10,738 nt of DNA from Bovifimicola sp964595785. Lineage in GTDB: Bacteria > Bacillota > Clostridia > Lachnospirales > Lachnospiraceae. Made by a program: the position numbers and the translations under genes. Below are positions 1-6,447 of this stretch, piece after piece. The stretch lies in contig CAZQRO010000073.1 of NCBI GenBank assembly GCA_964595785.1, forward strand, positions 1-10,738, in the 5' to 3' direction. The first letter of the stretch is position 1; every line of letters starts with the position of its first letter. The notes beneath the pieces are model-generated. The model was not told where the DNA came from and made no database searches. It was given only the letters and a program-made list of their open reading frames with translations.

Positions 1-708
1 ACTGGCCACAGCTTCGATTAATGCGCCATAAATCAAACTGCTTACATACTTTGGTATAATAAGGTCAAGTGCCTCTTCATCTGTCGGCTCATAATTCATT
101 AAAGTGAGTTTATCTTCCTTAGGAATATCTGCTTCATCAGCTGACACCGGAAGAAGCTTCATCATTGTGGGAATATGGCTTACTGTATTCTTAAATGTAG
201 TATAGGCAATATATACTTCGCCAAACTCTCCATTTTCAAACGCATCTAAAACCTTTTCACCAATCTCCATAGCATCACGGTACATTGGCTCATTCACCAC
301 TTCCGAAAAATCATCCTTAATTTCATAACCACTTCTTACGAGATTCTCTTTACCTTTTTTACCTATTACATATGTTACTACCTGCTCTGCCGAAAAATCC
401 TCATTTTTAGTCAGTAACTTTGTAACATTACTATTATATCCACCTGCAAGTCCTCTGTTACCTGTAATAACTATTACAGCTTTTTTCTTACTCTCTCCCG
501 GCTGTAAATATTTATGATTAATATTTCCTGAGCGGGCGAGCATAGAAGTAACACTTTCATACATATGGTTAAAGTATGGTTTAGCTTTTTCTGCGCGAAC
601 TCTTGCTTTCTGCAATTTTACAGTGGCAACCAGCTTCATGGCTTTTGTAATCTGTTCAGTACTCTGAATACTTATTTTACGTCTTTGAATATCTCTCATT
701 GACGCCAT
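1..708 (-). CDS. atpG: F1Fo ATP synthase gamma subunit, 3' end cut by window edge
   Basis: Encodes the first 236 residues of the gamma subunit, the central rotor shaft that couples c-ring rotation to catalysis in the alpha3beta3 head. The start MASMRDIQRRKISI and the following TKAMKLVATVKLQKA are the conserved N-terminal coiled-coil helix; ITGNRGLAGGYNSNV (about residues 81-95) is the conserved Rossmann-like core segment. The frame stays open to base 1. Family members run to about 285-290 residues, so roughly the last 50, the C-terminal helix that enters the head, lie outside. ATG at 708 is preferred over the in-frame ATG at 699 because it gives the family's usual MAS start and has AAAGGTGG about 5-8 bases upstream. 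It follows atpA after 70 bases, the usual order; atpD (beta) and atpC (epsilon) should lie beyond the left edge. Confidence 0.97.
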   Translation of the reverse strand, partial: MASMRDIQRRKISIQSTEQITKAMKLVATVKLQKARVRAEKAKPYFNHMYESVTSMLARSGNINHKYLQPGESKKKAVIVITGNRGLAGGYNSNVTKLLTKNEDFSAEQVVTYVIGKKGKENLVRSGYEIKDDFSEVVNEPMYRDAMEIGEKVLDAFENGEFGEVYIAYTTFKNTVSHIPTMMKLLPVSADEADIPKEDKLTLMNYEPTDEEALDLIIPKYVSSLIYGALIEAVAS

Positions 709-778
709 TACCAACACCACCTTTCAGTCTGGTACATAGCATTTTAATATCTTCTATGCTTTTCCCAAACACTGCTGC

Positions 779-2296
779 CTATTTTACTGCAAAATTATTC
801 GCTGTCTTACACTCTGTGATTGCTTTAACAAGTTTTTCTTCTATTTCCTCTGACAACTGCTTTGTACTTTTAATGTCTTCCGGAATCTCAGGGTATTTTG
901 TGCTGATATATTCAAATAAATTCTTTTCAAAATCAAGTATTTCATCTACCGGAATATCTAAAAGATATTTCTTAGTAGCAGCATAGATAATGATTACCTG
1001 ATATTCAACAGGCATTGGATTATATTGATCCTGCTTAAGAACTTCCTTAATTCTTTCACCCTGCGCAAGCTTCTCTTTTGTATCTGCATCAAGTTCTGAT
1101 CCAAACTGAGAGAATGCTGCCAATTCTCTATACTGTGCTAATTCCACACGAATAGGAGCCGCTAATTTCTTAATAGCCTTAATCTGTGCGGCACCACCAA
1201 CTCGTGATACCGAAAGTCCGGCATTTACAGCTGGTCTGAAGCCTGCATTAAACATCTCTGTTTCAAGATATATCTGTCCATCTGTTATAGAAATAACATT
1301 TGTAGGAATGTATGCTGAAACGTCACCTGCCTGTGTCTCGATGATTGGAAGGGCAGTTAATGAACCTCCTCCTAACTCATCTGAAAGTCTGGCTGCACGT
1401 TCAAGCAATCTCGAATGAAGATAGAATACATCACCAGGATAAGCTTCACGGCCCGGTGGTCTTCTAAGGAGCAATGAAAGTGTACGATATGCTGTAGCAT
1501 GTTTGCTCAGGTCATCATATACCACTAATACATCCTGTCCGTTTTCCATCCATTCCTCACCAATTGCACATCCTGAATAAGGAGCAATATACTGCAATGG
1601 TGCAAGGTCACTGGCTGTGGATACAACAACTGTTGTATACGCCATAGCGCCATATTCTTCTAATGTCTTAACGATTGTTGCAACAGTAGATGCTTTCTGA
1701 CCGATAGCAACATAAATACATTTAACATTCTGATTCTTCTGATTAATAATTGTGTCAATGGCAATTGCAGTTTTACCTGTCTGACGGTCACCAATGATAA
1801 GCTCACGCTGTCCGCGTCCGATCGGAACCATTGCGTCAATCGCTTTGATACCTGTCTGAAGTGGTGTGTCAACAGATTTTCTTGAAATAACACCTGATGC
1901 TACTCTTTCAATCTGTCTGTGCTTATCTGTATGGATTGGTCCTTTACCATCAACTGGCTGTCCAAGTGCATTAACAACGCGGCCAAGCATTGCGTCACCA
2001 ACTGGGACTTCAACAACACGGCCTGTTGACTTAACAGTATCGCCTTCATTTATGTTCTTCTGATTACCAAGAAGTACGGCACCTACATTATCCTCTTCAA
2101 GGTTTAATACCATACCATATACTTCTCCCGGGAATTCAAGAAGTTCACCCTGCATGGCTTTTTCAAGACCATGTATACGAGCGATTCCGTCAGCTACCTG
2201 GATTACTGTACCGATGTTAGATACATCAAGTTCAGCGGAATATTTTTGTATCTGTTCTTTAATTACAGAACTGATTTCTTCCGGTTTTAAATTCAT
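779..2296 (-). CDS. atpA: F1Fo ATP synthase alpha subunit
   Basis: Full-length alpha subunit (505 residues, normal for the family), a non-catalytic nucleotide-binding subunit of the F1 head that supplies the arginine finger to the beta catalytic site. Visible landmarks are the N-terminal beta-barrel domain to about residue 95, the Walker A motif GDRQTGKT at 169-176, the Walker B-like strand VLVVYDD at 256-262, and the ATPase alpha/beta signature PAVNAGLSVS at 355-364, followed by the arginine-finger residue R365 in SRVGGAAQ. The C-terminal helical domain is intact and ends with a TAG stop at 779. The start is an ATG at 2296 preceded by AAGGTGG about 9 bases upstream. It lies 55 bases after atpH and 70 bases before atpG. 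Nothing is unusual in the sequence. Confidence 0.99.
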   Translation of the reverse strand: MNLKPEEISSVIKEQIQKYSAELDVSNIGTVIQVADGIARIHGLEKAMQGELLEFPGEVYGMVLNLEEDNVGAVLLGNQKNINEGDTVKSTGRVVEVPVGDAMLGRVVNALGQPVDGKGPIHTDKHRQIERVASGVISRKSVDTPLQTGIKAIDAMVPIGRGQRELIIGDRQTGKTAIAIDTIINQKNQNVKCIYVAIGQKASTVATIVKTLEEYGAMAYTTVVVSTASDLAPLQYIAPYSGCAIGEEWMENGQDVLVVYDDLSKHATAYRTLSLLLRRPPGREAYPGDVFYLHSRLLERAARLSDELGGGSLTALPIIETQAGDVSAYIPTNVISITDGQIYLETEMFNAGFRPAVNAGLSVSRVGGAAQIKAIKKLAAPIRVELAQYRELAAFSQFGSELDADTKEKLAQGERIKEVLKQDQYNPMPVEYQVIIIYAATKKYLLDIPVDEILDFEKNLFEYISTKYPEIPEDIKSTKQLSEEIEEKLVKAITECKTANNFAVK

Positions 2297-2351
2297 GGAG
2301 CTAACCCACCTTCTTTCTAACAGAATATATTACCATCTGCTTTTTCACATT

Positions 2352-2900
2352 TTAGACAAGCTGGATTTTATACAAATCCCTTGATAATTCACTAAGTTTT
2401 AACTTAATACTGTTATCAACTACCCTGTCTCCTATTCTTATAATCATGCCACCAATAATATTTTTATCAACCACATAATTCATTTCAAATGATTCATACT
2501 TAGTTGTTGCCAGCAATTTTTCTTTAATTTCCTTCTGCTGCTCATCTGTTGCTTTAACAGCCGTAGTTACATATGCAACTCCTATTTTCTTATAATCCTT
2601 GACTAATGAGATAAAATAATCAAGAATTTCCACAATATTGTTCTGTCTCTCTTTCTTAATCGTAAGAACCAGAAGTCCAACAATATCTTTTGATGCCTTT
2701 TTACTAAATATATTTTCTATCACCGAGATTTTCTCATCTTTGTCTATCTTAGGGTGATTCAGTAGTTTTATAAGCTCACTGTTATTAAGAAACACTTCCC
2801 TGATTATTTTAGATTCTTCAAATAACAAATCCAAATTATTTTCTTCGAGAGCCAGTTCAAACAATGCATCACCGTATGTCTTAGATACTAGCTTAGCCAT
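2352..2900 (-). CDS. atpH: F1Fo ATP synthase delta subunit
   Basis: The delta subunit (OSCP homologue, 182 residues) sits on top of F1 and ties the head to the b-subunit stator. The N-terminal helical domain begins MAKLVSKTYGDALFELALEE, matching the family's conserved xxxYAxALFxxA start. The C-terminal signature is IIGGMIIRIGDRVVDNSIK (about 148-166), with the conserved Gly-Gly pair and the D-x-S. The ATG at 2900 lies inside the end of atpF, giving a 13-base overlap in another frame; GAGG about 4 bases upstream is the only SD and is itself within atpF. This suggests translational coupling of b and delta. The length is normal and no defect is seen. Confidence 0.97.
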   Translation of the reverse strand: MAKLVSKTYGDALFELALEENNLDLLFEESKIIREVFLNNSELIKLLNHPKIDKDEKISVIENIFSKKASKDIVGLLVLTIKKERQNNIVEILDYFISLVKDYKKIGVAYVTTAVKATDEQQKEIKEKLLATTKYESFEMNYVVDKNIIGGMIIRIGDRVVDNSIKLKLSELSRDLYKIQLV

Positions 2901-3409
2901 GTTTCCTCACCTATCTCTTTCAATGTTTCCTCAATGAGTGTATCCTGTGTCTTTTCATCCACGGATACTGCTACTACCTTGCCTGCCATAAGAGTTGCAA
3001 CGGAAATAATTTCCTTCTTAATGTCATCTGCAGCTTTCTTTTTCTCAAGTTCTGCTTCTGTTTTCGCATGGGCAATAATTCTTGCTGCCTCTTTCTTCGC
3101 TTCATTAACTATTCTTTCCTCGCTCTTAAGGGCCTTTCTTCGTGCTTCACTTAAAATAGATTCTGCATCTTTCTCAATATTTTTAATCTTTTCATCATAC
3201 TGTTTCTTAAGTTCTTCTGCTGAATTTTTATCAGCTATTGCCTGCTCTCTGTCACTCGTAATTCTATCCTGACGTTTCTTTAGAAGATTTCTGACAGGAT
3301 TAAACAAAAAGTATGACATAACTGTAAAAAGCACAAGCATGTTAAATGCTAAAATAAAAGCGTCAAATATTGTCTGTGCATCTAAACCAAATAGTCTTTC
3401 ACCAAACAA
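2888..3409 (-). CDS. atpF: F1Fo ATP synthase b subunit (TTG start)
   Basis: The b subunit (173 residues) forms the peripheral stalk that anchors F1 to subunit a. One N-terminal membrane helix (about residues 13-36) is followed by the conserved FNPVRNLLKKR turn with P38. A long charged, Ala/Glu/Lys-rich coiled coil (about 45-150) follows, then a C-terminal segment that binds delta. The start is TTG at 3409 rather than ATG: it gives a complete amphipathic N-terminus and has a perfect AAAGGAGG with a 7-base spacer. The first in-frame ATG (residue 24) would cut the membrane helix in half. It follows atpE after an AT-rich gap of 70 bases and overlaps atpH by 13 bases. Two copies per enzyme are expected. 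Confidence 0.96.
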   Translation of the reverse strand: MFGERLFGLDAQTIFDAFILAFNMLVLFTVMSYFLFNPVRNLLKKRQDRITSDREQAIADKNSAEELKKQYDEKIKNIEKDAESILSEARRKALKSEERIVNEAKKEAARIIAHAKTEAELEKKKAADDIKKEIISVATLMAGKVVAVSVDEKTQDTLIEETLKEIGEETWLS

Positions 3410-3416
3410 GGTTTCG

Positions 3417-3424
3417 CCTCCTTT
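3417..3424 (-). promoter_or_regulatory. Shine-Dalgarno sequence fixing the TTG start of atpF
   Basis: AAAGGAGG read on the minus strand, 7 bases before the TTG at 3409. This is one of the best SD matches in the window. It decides the non-ATG start, because no in-frame ATG lies near it. Confidence 0.85.
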
Positions 3425-3479
3425 CTGAGAATTATTACAATTTTCTAATTATTATTTTAATTCATAATTCGGCTTAACC

Positions 3480-3737
3480 TTATTTGAAAGGCTTAACAAA
3501 CATTAAGATAATTGCTACAATGAAACCATACAAACCTGTTGTCTCTGCAACGGCCTGTCCCAAAAGCATAGTAGATGTAATATCCGATTTTGCTCCGGGA
3601 TTACGTCCAACTGCTGCTGCTGCCTGACCTGCTGCGTATCCCTGACCAACACCCGGTCCGATACCTGCTATCATGGCGATACCTGCACCAACTGCTGACA
3701 TTGCATAAATAAAATCCTGTCCTGTAACCTGATTCAT
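3480..3737 (-). CDS. atpE: F1Fo ATP synthase c subunit, Na+-binding type
   Basis: The c subunit (85 residues) forms the membrane rotor ring. Two membrane helices flank the polar loop VGRNPGAKSD (about 43-52), whose R45 and P47 contact gamma/epsilon. The ion-binding Glu is E65 in VAETTGLYG. Alongside it are Q32 (GIGPGVGQG), V63, T66, T67 and Y70, at the same numbering as I recall for the sodium c subunit of Ilyobacter tartaricus, where position 66 is Ser. Gln on helix 1 with a hydroxyl residue after the Glu is the established sodium signature; proton-only c subunits usually lack it. Na+ coupling is therefore inferred with fair confidence but is not proven. ATG at 3737 has AGGAGG (3744-3749) with a 6-base spacer, and a small hairpin lies just upstream. 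Confidence 0.98.
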   Translation of the reverse strand: MNQVTGQDFIYAMSAVGAGIAMIAGIGPGVGQGYAAGQAAAAVGRNPGAKSDITSTMLLGQAVAETTGLYGFIVAIILMFVKPFK

Positions 3738-3753
3738 AAATTTCCTCCTATCT

Positions 3754-3769
3754 GTCTGTACTAACAGAC
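3754..3769 (-). repeat. Intercistronic hairpin just upstream of the atpE SD
   Basis: On the minus strand GTCTGT-TAGT-ACAGAC forms a perfect 6-bp stem with a 4-base loop. Its 3' foot is 4 bases before the AGGAGG of atpE, in the 52-base gap after atpB. There is no T run after it, so it is not a terminator. It could stop 3'-5' decay of the atpB message, shield a processed 5' end of atpE, or keep the SD open. Function is inference only. Confidence 0.55.
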
Positions 3770-3789
3770 TATAAAATAATTTCTTAGTT

Positions 3790-4566
3790 TTAGTCGCCTA
3801 TCTTATCACTAATAAATACCATAGTCAGCATACTAATAACATATGCCTGTATACATCCTGAGAATATGTCAAAGTAGACATGAAGTATTGCCGGCCATCC
3901 AAATGTGAACGGTTTAAGAAGACCATATATAAGTCCCATAAGTACTGTACCTGACATTACGTTACCAAATAGACGTACTGAAAGTGATAAGGGTACTGCA
4001 AGCTCTCCAATCAAATTAATTGGAAAAAGAATCGGATTAGGTCTAAACAAATCCGTAAAATGCCTGCTCTTGTTTTTCTTAACACCATTATAATGTATTA
4101 AAACAAATGTAATAAGGCCTAACGGCAGTGTAATACCATAATCGGCTGTCGGTGGTCTGAAACCAAGTAATCCTGAAATATTACATAAAATTACAAATAC
4201 AAACAGAGTCCCGATATAATTGACAAATCGTTTTGCATTTGTTCCCATAATGCCTTTTACCATGTTTTCAATAGTCTCGACAAGCATTTCAGCAATATTC
4301 TGGATTGCTCCGGGAGTATCACTTGCTTCTGCAGCCTTAACCTTACGGTTAACGATTATTGCAAATAAAATAATTAACAGTGAAACCATAATCAGACATA
4401 CATGTGTGCTGGTTATATACACTGTTGTTCCGCCGATTTTGACTTCTTTAAAAAGTTTAATCATAAAACTTCCACTGCTTTCTTCATCAGCACTAGCCGC
4501 TAACAAAGCATTATTTGTTCCTGATGCTGCCATACTGCCTACGGCACTCAGAATTCCGTTTACCAC
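3790..4566 (-). CDS. atpB: F1Fo ATP synthase a subunit (GTG start)
   Basis: The a subunit (258 residues) is the membrane stator that provides the ion half-channels beside the c ring. Several membrane helices are evident: about 52-72, 116-135, 145-158, 183-200, 203-218 and 235-253. The essential arginine is R198 in LSLSVRLFGNV, with E188 (LIGELA) and Q240 (CIQAYVISML) on the flanking helices. The residue pattern is complete and the enzyme should be functional. The start is GTG at 4566: the overlapping ATG at 4568 runs into a stop after two codons, and GGAAGG lies 7 bases before the GTG. Only 4 bases separate it from atpI, whose stop lies beside that SD, which suggests coupling. An N-terminal segment of about 35 residues precedes the first conserved region. 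Confidence 0.97.
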   Translation of the reverse strand: MVNGILSAVGSMAASGTNNALLAASADEESSGSFMIKLFKEVKIGGTTVYITSTHVCLIMVSLLIILFAIIVNRKVKAAEASDTPGAIQNIAEMLVETIENMVKGIMGTNAKRFVNYIGTLFVFVILCNISGLLGFRPPTADYGITLPLGLITFVLIHYNGVKKNKSRHFTDLFRPNPILFPINLIGELAVPLSLSVRLFGNVMSGTVLMGLIYGLLKPFTFGWPAILHVYFDIFSGCIQAYVISMLTMVFISDKIGD

Positions 4567-4570
4567 ATTC

Positions 4571-5095
4571 TCACCTTCCTTTTTCTGTAGATTTTCTAGC
4601 TAAAACTTTATGAGTAAGCGGCTGAATATAAGCCGATACTTTCAATGCCATTACGCCAAACAGGGTTGCTACGATATTGCCTATATGGGTTAGTCCAATG
4701 ATAATCAGTACAATTCCACACAGTCCCATCCTTATTGCCGTAGTTTTTTTAACATGTCTGTCTGCTCCACTTTCATTAAAGCACATAGCCTGTTCAATGG
4801 ATATTGTCATATGAATAATCATTATTAATGATATAACAACTCCAAGAAAAAATCCAATGGAAACATTAAGTTTCCTTTGAGCAAACATTAAAATTACTAT
4901 CTGCCCCAATATATAGTAAATCACATTTCCAATGACAAGTTCTAATCCTGTATTCTTAATAGGAAAAGCGCCAATTCTATTTTTTTTCTGTAGTTCCTGT
5001 TCTTGTGCTTTTGGCATCTGTATCTCCATTTCCTGTACTGCTGCCTCCTGCATTTCCGATGTCTTCTTTTCCTGTTCCTGTAAACTGTCTTCCAT
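4571..5095 (-). CDS. atpI: ATP synthase I (AtpI-like) membrane protein with long N-terminal extension
   Basis: A small membrane protein at the head of the atp operon. AtpI-family proteins assist c-ring assembly or ion homeostasis and are not part of the finished enzyme. Four membrane helices can be placed at about 52-72, 78-99, 122-138 and 140-160, ending in MALKVSAYIQPLTHK, which resembles the conserved G/A-x-K-x-x-A-Y-x-Q-P end of the family. At 174 residues it is longer than the usual 120-130. The excess is a polar Glu/Gln/Met-rich segment (1-40) that overlaps the end of the preceding gene by 119 bases in another frame. ATG at 5095 is supported by GAGGGAG with a 7-base spacer. A later start at M23 or M27 is possible; AGGAGG occurs inside the gene but about 14 bases before M23. 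Confidence 0.85.
   Translation of the reverse strand: MEDSLQEQEKKTSEMQEAAVQEMEIQMPKAQEQELQKKNRIGAFPIKNTGLELVIGNVIYYILGQIVILMFAQRKLNVSIGFFLGVVISLIMIIHMTISIEQAMCFNESGADRHVKKTTAIRMGLCGIVLIIIGLTHIGNIVATLFGVMALKVSAYIQPLTHKVLARKSTEKGR
4574..4579 (-). promoter_or_regulatory. Shine-Dalgarno sequence fixing the GTG start of atpB
   Basis: GGAAGG on the minus strand, 7 bases before the GTG at 4566. It lies in the last codons of atpI, whose TGA (4571-4573) falls between SD and start. Termination of atpI and initiation of atpB are therefore probably coupled. Confidence 0.75.
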
Positions 5096-5345
5096 TGTTC
5101 CACTCCCTCACCGCATCATTTACTATTTTCTGTTCCTCTTTACTTTCCTGCTCACCCTGAGATTTCACAACTGCTTTTTTAGCAAGATAATAAGTATTCC
5201 TACAGCCTGCAAGTACTCCCAGTATTATACAGGGTAATGTTGCATATATGTCGAATTTATTTTCTAAATATATTCCTAATGCCAGTAACAAAAACACCGG
5301 AACTAACATACTTATTCCTAATTGTGTTATAAGTACAAAATTCAT
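4977..5345 (-). CDS. atpZ: AtpZ/AtpI-family small membrane protein with unusual C-terminal tail
   Basis: The first gene of the atp cluster (122 residues). Residues 4-25 and 33-52 form a two-helix membrane hairpin, ISMLVPVFLLLALGIYLENKFD then a Gly-rich second helix with GVLAGCRN. This resembles the short AtpZ-type proteins placed before atpI, which are linked to Mg2+/Ca2+ uptake or Fo assembly. Those proteins normally end at about 70-80 residues; here a polar tail of some 60 residues follows, becoming Gly/Ser/Thr-rich, and its last 39 codons overlap atpI out of frame. It ends GAA AAA AAA TAG within a run of eight A. ATG at 5345 has only a weak SD (AAAGAT). M13 has AGGA upstream but would cut the first helix. 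It lies 58 bases after the dCMP deaminase gene, with no clear promoter between. Confidence 0.75.
   Translation of the reverse strand: MNFVLITQLGISMLVPVFLLLALGIYLENKFDIYATLPCIILGVLAGCRNTYYLAKKAVVKSQGEQESKEEQKIVNDAVREWNNGRQFTGTGKEDIGNAGGSSTGNGDTDAKSTRTGTTEKK
4980..4987 (-). other. Run of eight A next to the atpZ stop codon
   Basis: On the minus strand CAG-A8-TAG. The upstream frame reads GAA AAA AAA TAG and atpI reads CAG AAA AAA AAT AGA. Losing one A, or a +1 ribosomal shift at the stop, would join the two frames into one protein. The run is directly visible; slippage is inference. Confidence 0.6.
5103..5109 (-). promoter_or_regulatory. Shine-Dalgarno sequence supporting the early atpI start
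   Basis: GAGGGAG on the minus strand with a 7-base spacer to the ATG at 5095. It lies within the preceding reading frame. It is the main evidence that the 119-base overlap is real and that atpI is not simply started later. Confidence 0.65.
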
Positions 5346-5403
5346 ATAAGCATCTTTTTTTAATGTATTTTTCTTAATAGGAATCAGCCCCTTTCAGAAA
5401 TCG

Positions 5404-5889
5404 CTAAAGATTAATTGTTACTTTTCTTCCGGTTCGGTCATACTTACCTAATCTAACTCCTGCCGCTGCTAACATTTTCTTTGATGCCACAACCGCCGGT
5501 GTATCTGAATATTTATCACTGTCATATACCAGTTCCTTTATGCCTGCCTGAATAATTGCTTTGGCACACTCGTTGCATGGAAACAGTGTTACATACATCT
5601 TAGCACCTTCAAGGCTGCCGCCTCTGTAATTAAGTATGGCATTTAATTCACTATGCGTAGAATATAAATACTTACTGTCAATCTCTTCTTCCGTTTTTCC
5701 CCATGGGAACTCATCATCTGAACATCCATTTGGAAATCCATTATATCCCATGGAAAGTATCTTATTCTCATGACTTACAATGCATGCTCCCACTTGAGTA
5801 CTGGGATCCTTTGACCTCATAGACGCCAAATAAGCCACACCCATAAAATATTCATCCCAGCTAATGTAATCTTTACGTTTATCACTCAT
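5404..5889 (-). CDS. Deoxycytidylate (dCMP) deaminase, ComEB family
   Basis: A zinc-dependent cytidine/deoxycytidylate deaminase (161 residues) that converts dCMP to dUMP, feeding thymidylate synthesis in the cytosol. The zinc site is complete: H79-S80-E81 (HxE, with E81 as proton shuttle) and P104-C105-N-E-C108 (PCxxC). The N-terminal WDEYFMGVAYLASMRSKDPSTQVGACIV and the GYNGFPNGCSDDE loop are characteristic of the dCMP deaminase/ComEB group rather than of cytidine or guanine deaminases. The length is normal for this short form. ATG at 5889 is used; an ATG at about 5900 is out of frame and soon stops. AAAGG lies about 11 bases upstream, a weak SD. The gene lies between rpiB (67-base gap) and the atp genes (58 bases) on the same strand. 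Confidence 0.94.
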   Translation of the reverse strand: MSDKRKDYISWDEYFMGVAYLASMRSKDPSTQVGACIVSHENKILSMGYNGFPNGCSDDEFPWGKTEEEIDSKYLYSTHSELNAILNYRGGSLEGAKMYVTLFPCNECAKAIIQAGIKELVYDSDKYSDTPAVVASKKMLAAAGVRLGKYDRTGRKVTINL

Positions 5890-5928
5890 ATCGAATCATA
5901 CCTTTCTAATTGTCTGCAAACGTTTCAT

Positions 5929-5938
5929 CTGTAAACAG
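5929..5938 (-). repeat. CTGTTTACAG copy in the rpiB-dCMP deaminase gap
   Basis: On the minus strand CTGTTTACAG, a CTGT/ACAG inverted repeat around TT, 40 bases upstream of the dCMP deaminase ATG. The identical 10-mer occurs at 6401-6410 upstream of rpiB. It could be a weak hairpin (TCTG-TTTA-CAGA) or a protein site. Function unknown. Confidence 0.4.
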
Positions 5939-5956
5939 AAATTTCTAAAAAGTGTT

Positions 5957-6385
5957 TTATTCTTCAATCATATTAATTCTTCTGATATGCCTTTCATCAT
6001 TAGAAAATTCTGTATCAATAAATGTATCTGCAATCTTAAGTGCAAGACCGGAACCTATAACTCTTCCGCCCATTGCCAATACATTTGCATCATTATGAAG
6101 TCTTGTAGCTTCTGCCATAAAGCAGTCTGTGCAAAGCGCCGCTCTGATTCCCTTAACTTTATTTGCCGTAATAGAAATTCCAATTCCTGTTCCACAAATC
6201 AGAATTCCCTTTTCACATTTTCCACTTACAATTGCATCTGTAACTTTTCTTGCATAAATCGGATAATCGACAGATTCTGTGCTGTCACATCCAAAATCAA
6301 GAAATTCAATTTTTCTTTCCTGTAAATGCTTAATAACTTCCTGTTTCAATTCAAAACCACCATGGTCACATCCTAATGCTATCAT
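5957..6385 (-). CDS. rpiB: Ribose-5-phosphate isomerase B
   Basis: Interconverts ribose 5-phosphate and ribulose 5-phosphate in the non-oxidative pentose phosphate pathway, in the cytosol. The sequence is a full-length RpiB (142 residues). It begins with the MIALGCDHGGFELK phosphate/sugar-binding start (D7, H8). The catalytic base is C64 in GILICGTGIGISITANK with the GTGIG anion-hole loop, and RLHNDANVLAMGGR (95-108, H97) and R132-H133 near the end are also present. RpiB relatives include galactose-6-phosphate isomerase and allose-6-phosphate isomerase subunits; Cys at the base position and the housekeeping setting favour RpiB. ATG at 6385 has AAAAAGG with a 7-base spacer. In B. subtilis the equivalent gene is ywlF, likewise just after ywlE. 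Confidence 0.95.
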   Translation of the reverse strand: MIALGCDHGGFELKQEVIKHLQERKIEFLDFGCDSTESVDYPIYARKVTDAIVSGKCEKGILICGTGIGISITANKVKGIRAALCTDCFMAEATRLHNDANVLAMGGRVIGSGLALKIADTFIDTEFSNDERHIRRINMIEE

Positions 6386-6400
6386 CGGTTTACCTTTTTC

Positions 6401-6410
6401 CTGTAAACAG
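6401..6410 (-). repeat. CTGTTTACAG copy upstream of rpiB
   Basis: The same 10-mer as at 5929-5938, here extended to CCTGTTTACAGG, which can fold as CCTG-TTTA-CAGG. It ends 15 bases before the rpiB ATG, just upstream of its SD. There is no T run, so it is not a terminator. Confidence 0.4.
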
Positions 6411-6447
6411 GTCCTTTCATTGTACTTTAAATATTTGTCTTTATTTT

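Noticed and set aside
709..778. CATAG/CTATG pairing in the atpA-atpG gap
   Set aside because: Only 5 bp with a loop of about 15 bases and no T run; too weak to call.
699..986. Plus-strand open frame of 95 codons over the atpG/atpA junction
   Set aside because: It lies antisense to conserved atpA and atpG sequence, resembles no known protein, and both minus-strand genes are certain.
2934..3272. Plus-strand Ser/Phe-rich open frame of 112 codons inside atpF
   Set aside because: It is the mirror of the Lys/Glu/Ala-rich coiled coil of subunit b, which gives long stop-free antisense frames by composition.
3429..3470. 7-bp inverted repeat (GAATTAT/ATAATTC) in the atpE-atpF gap
   Set aside because: All-AT apart from one pair, with a 28-base loop in AT-rich sequence; expected by chance and not a plausible terminator.
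4932..5237. Plus-strand Cys/Ser-rich open frame of 101 codons over the atpZ/atpI overlap
   Set aside because: Composition is an antisense artefact of the Gln/Glu- and Gly/Thr-rich frames on the other strand; no convincing start signal.
5346..5403. Dedicated atp operon promoter in the dCMP deaminase-atpZ gap
   Set aside because: TATTAA and TACATT are present but no acceptable -35 stands at 16-18 bases; no call made.
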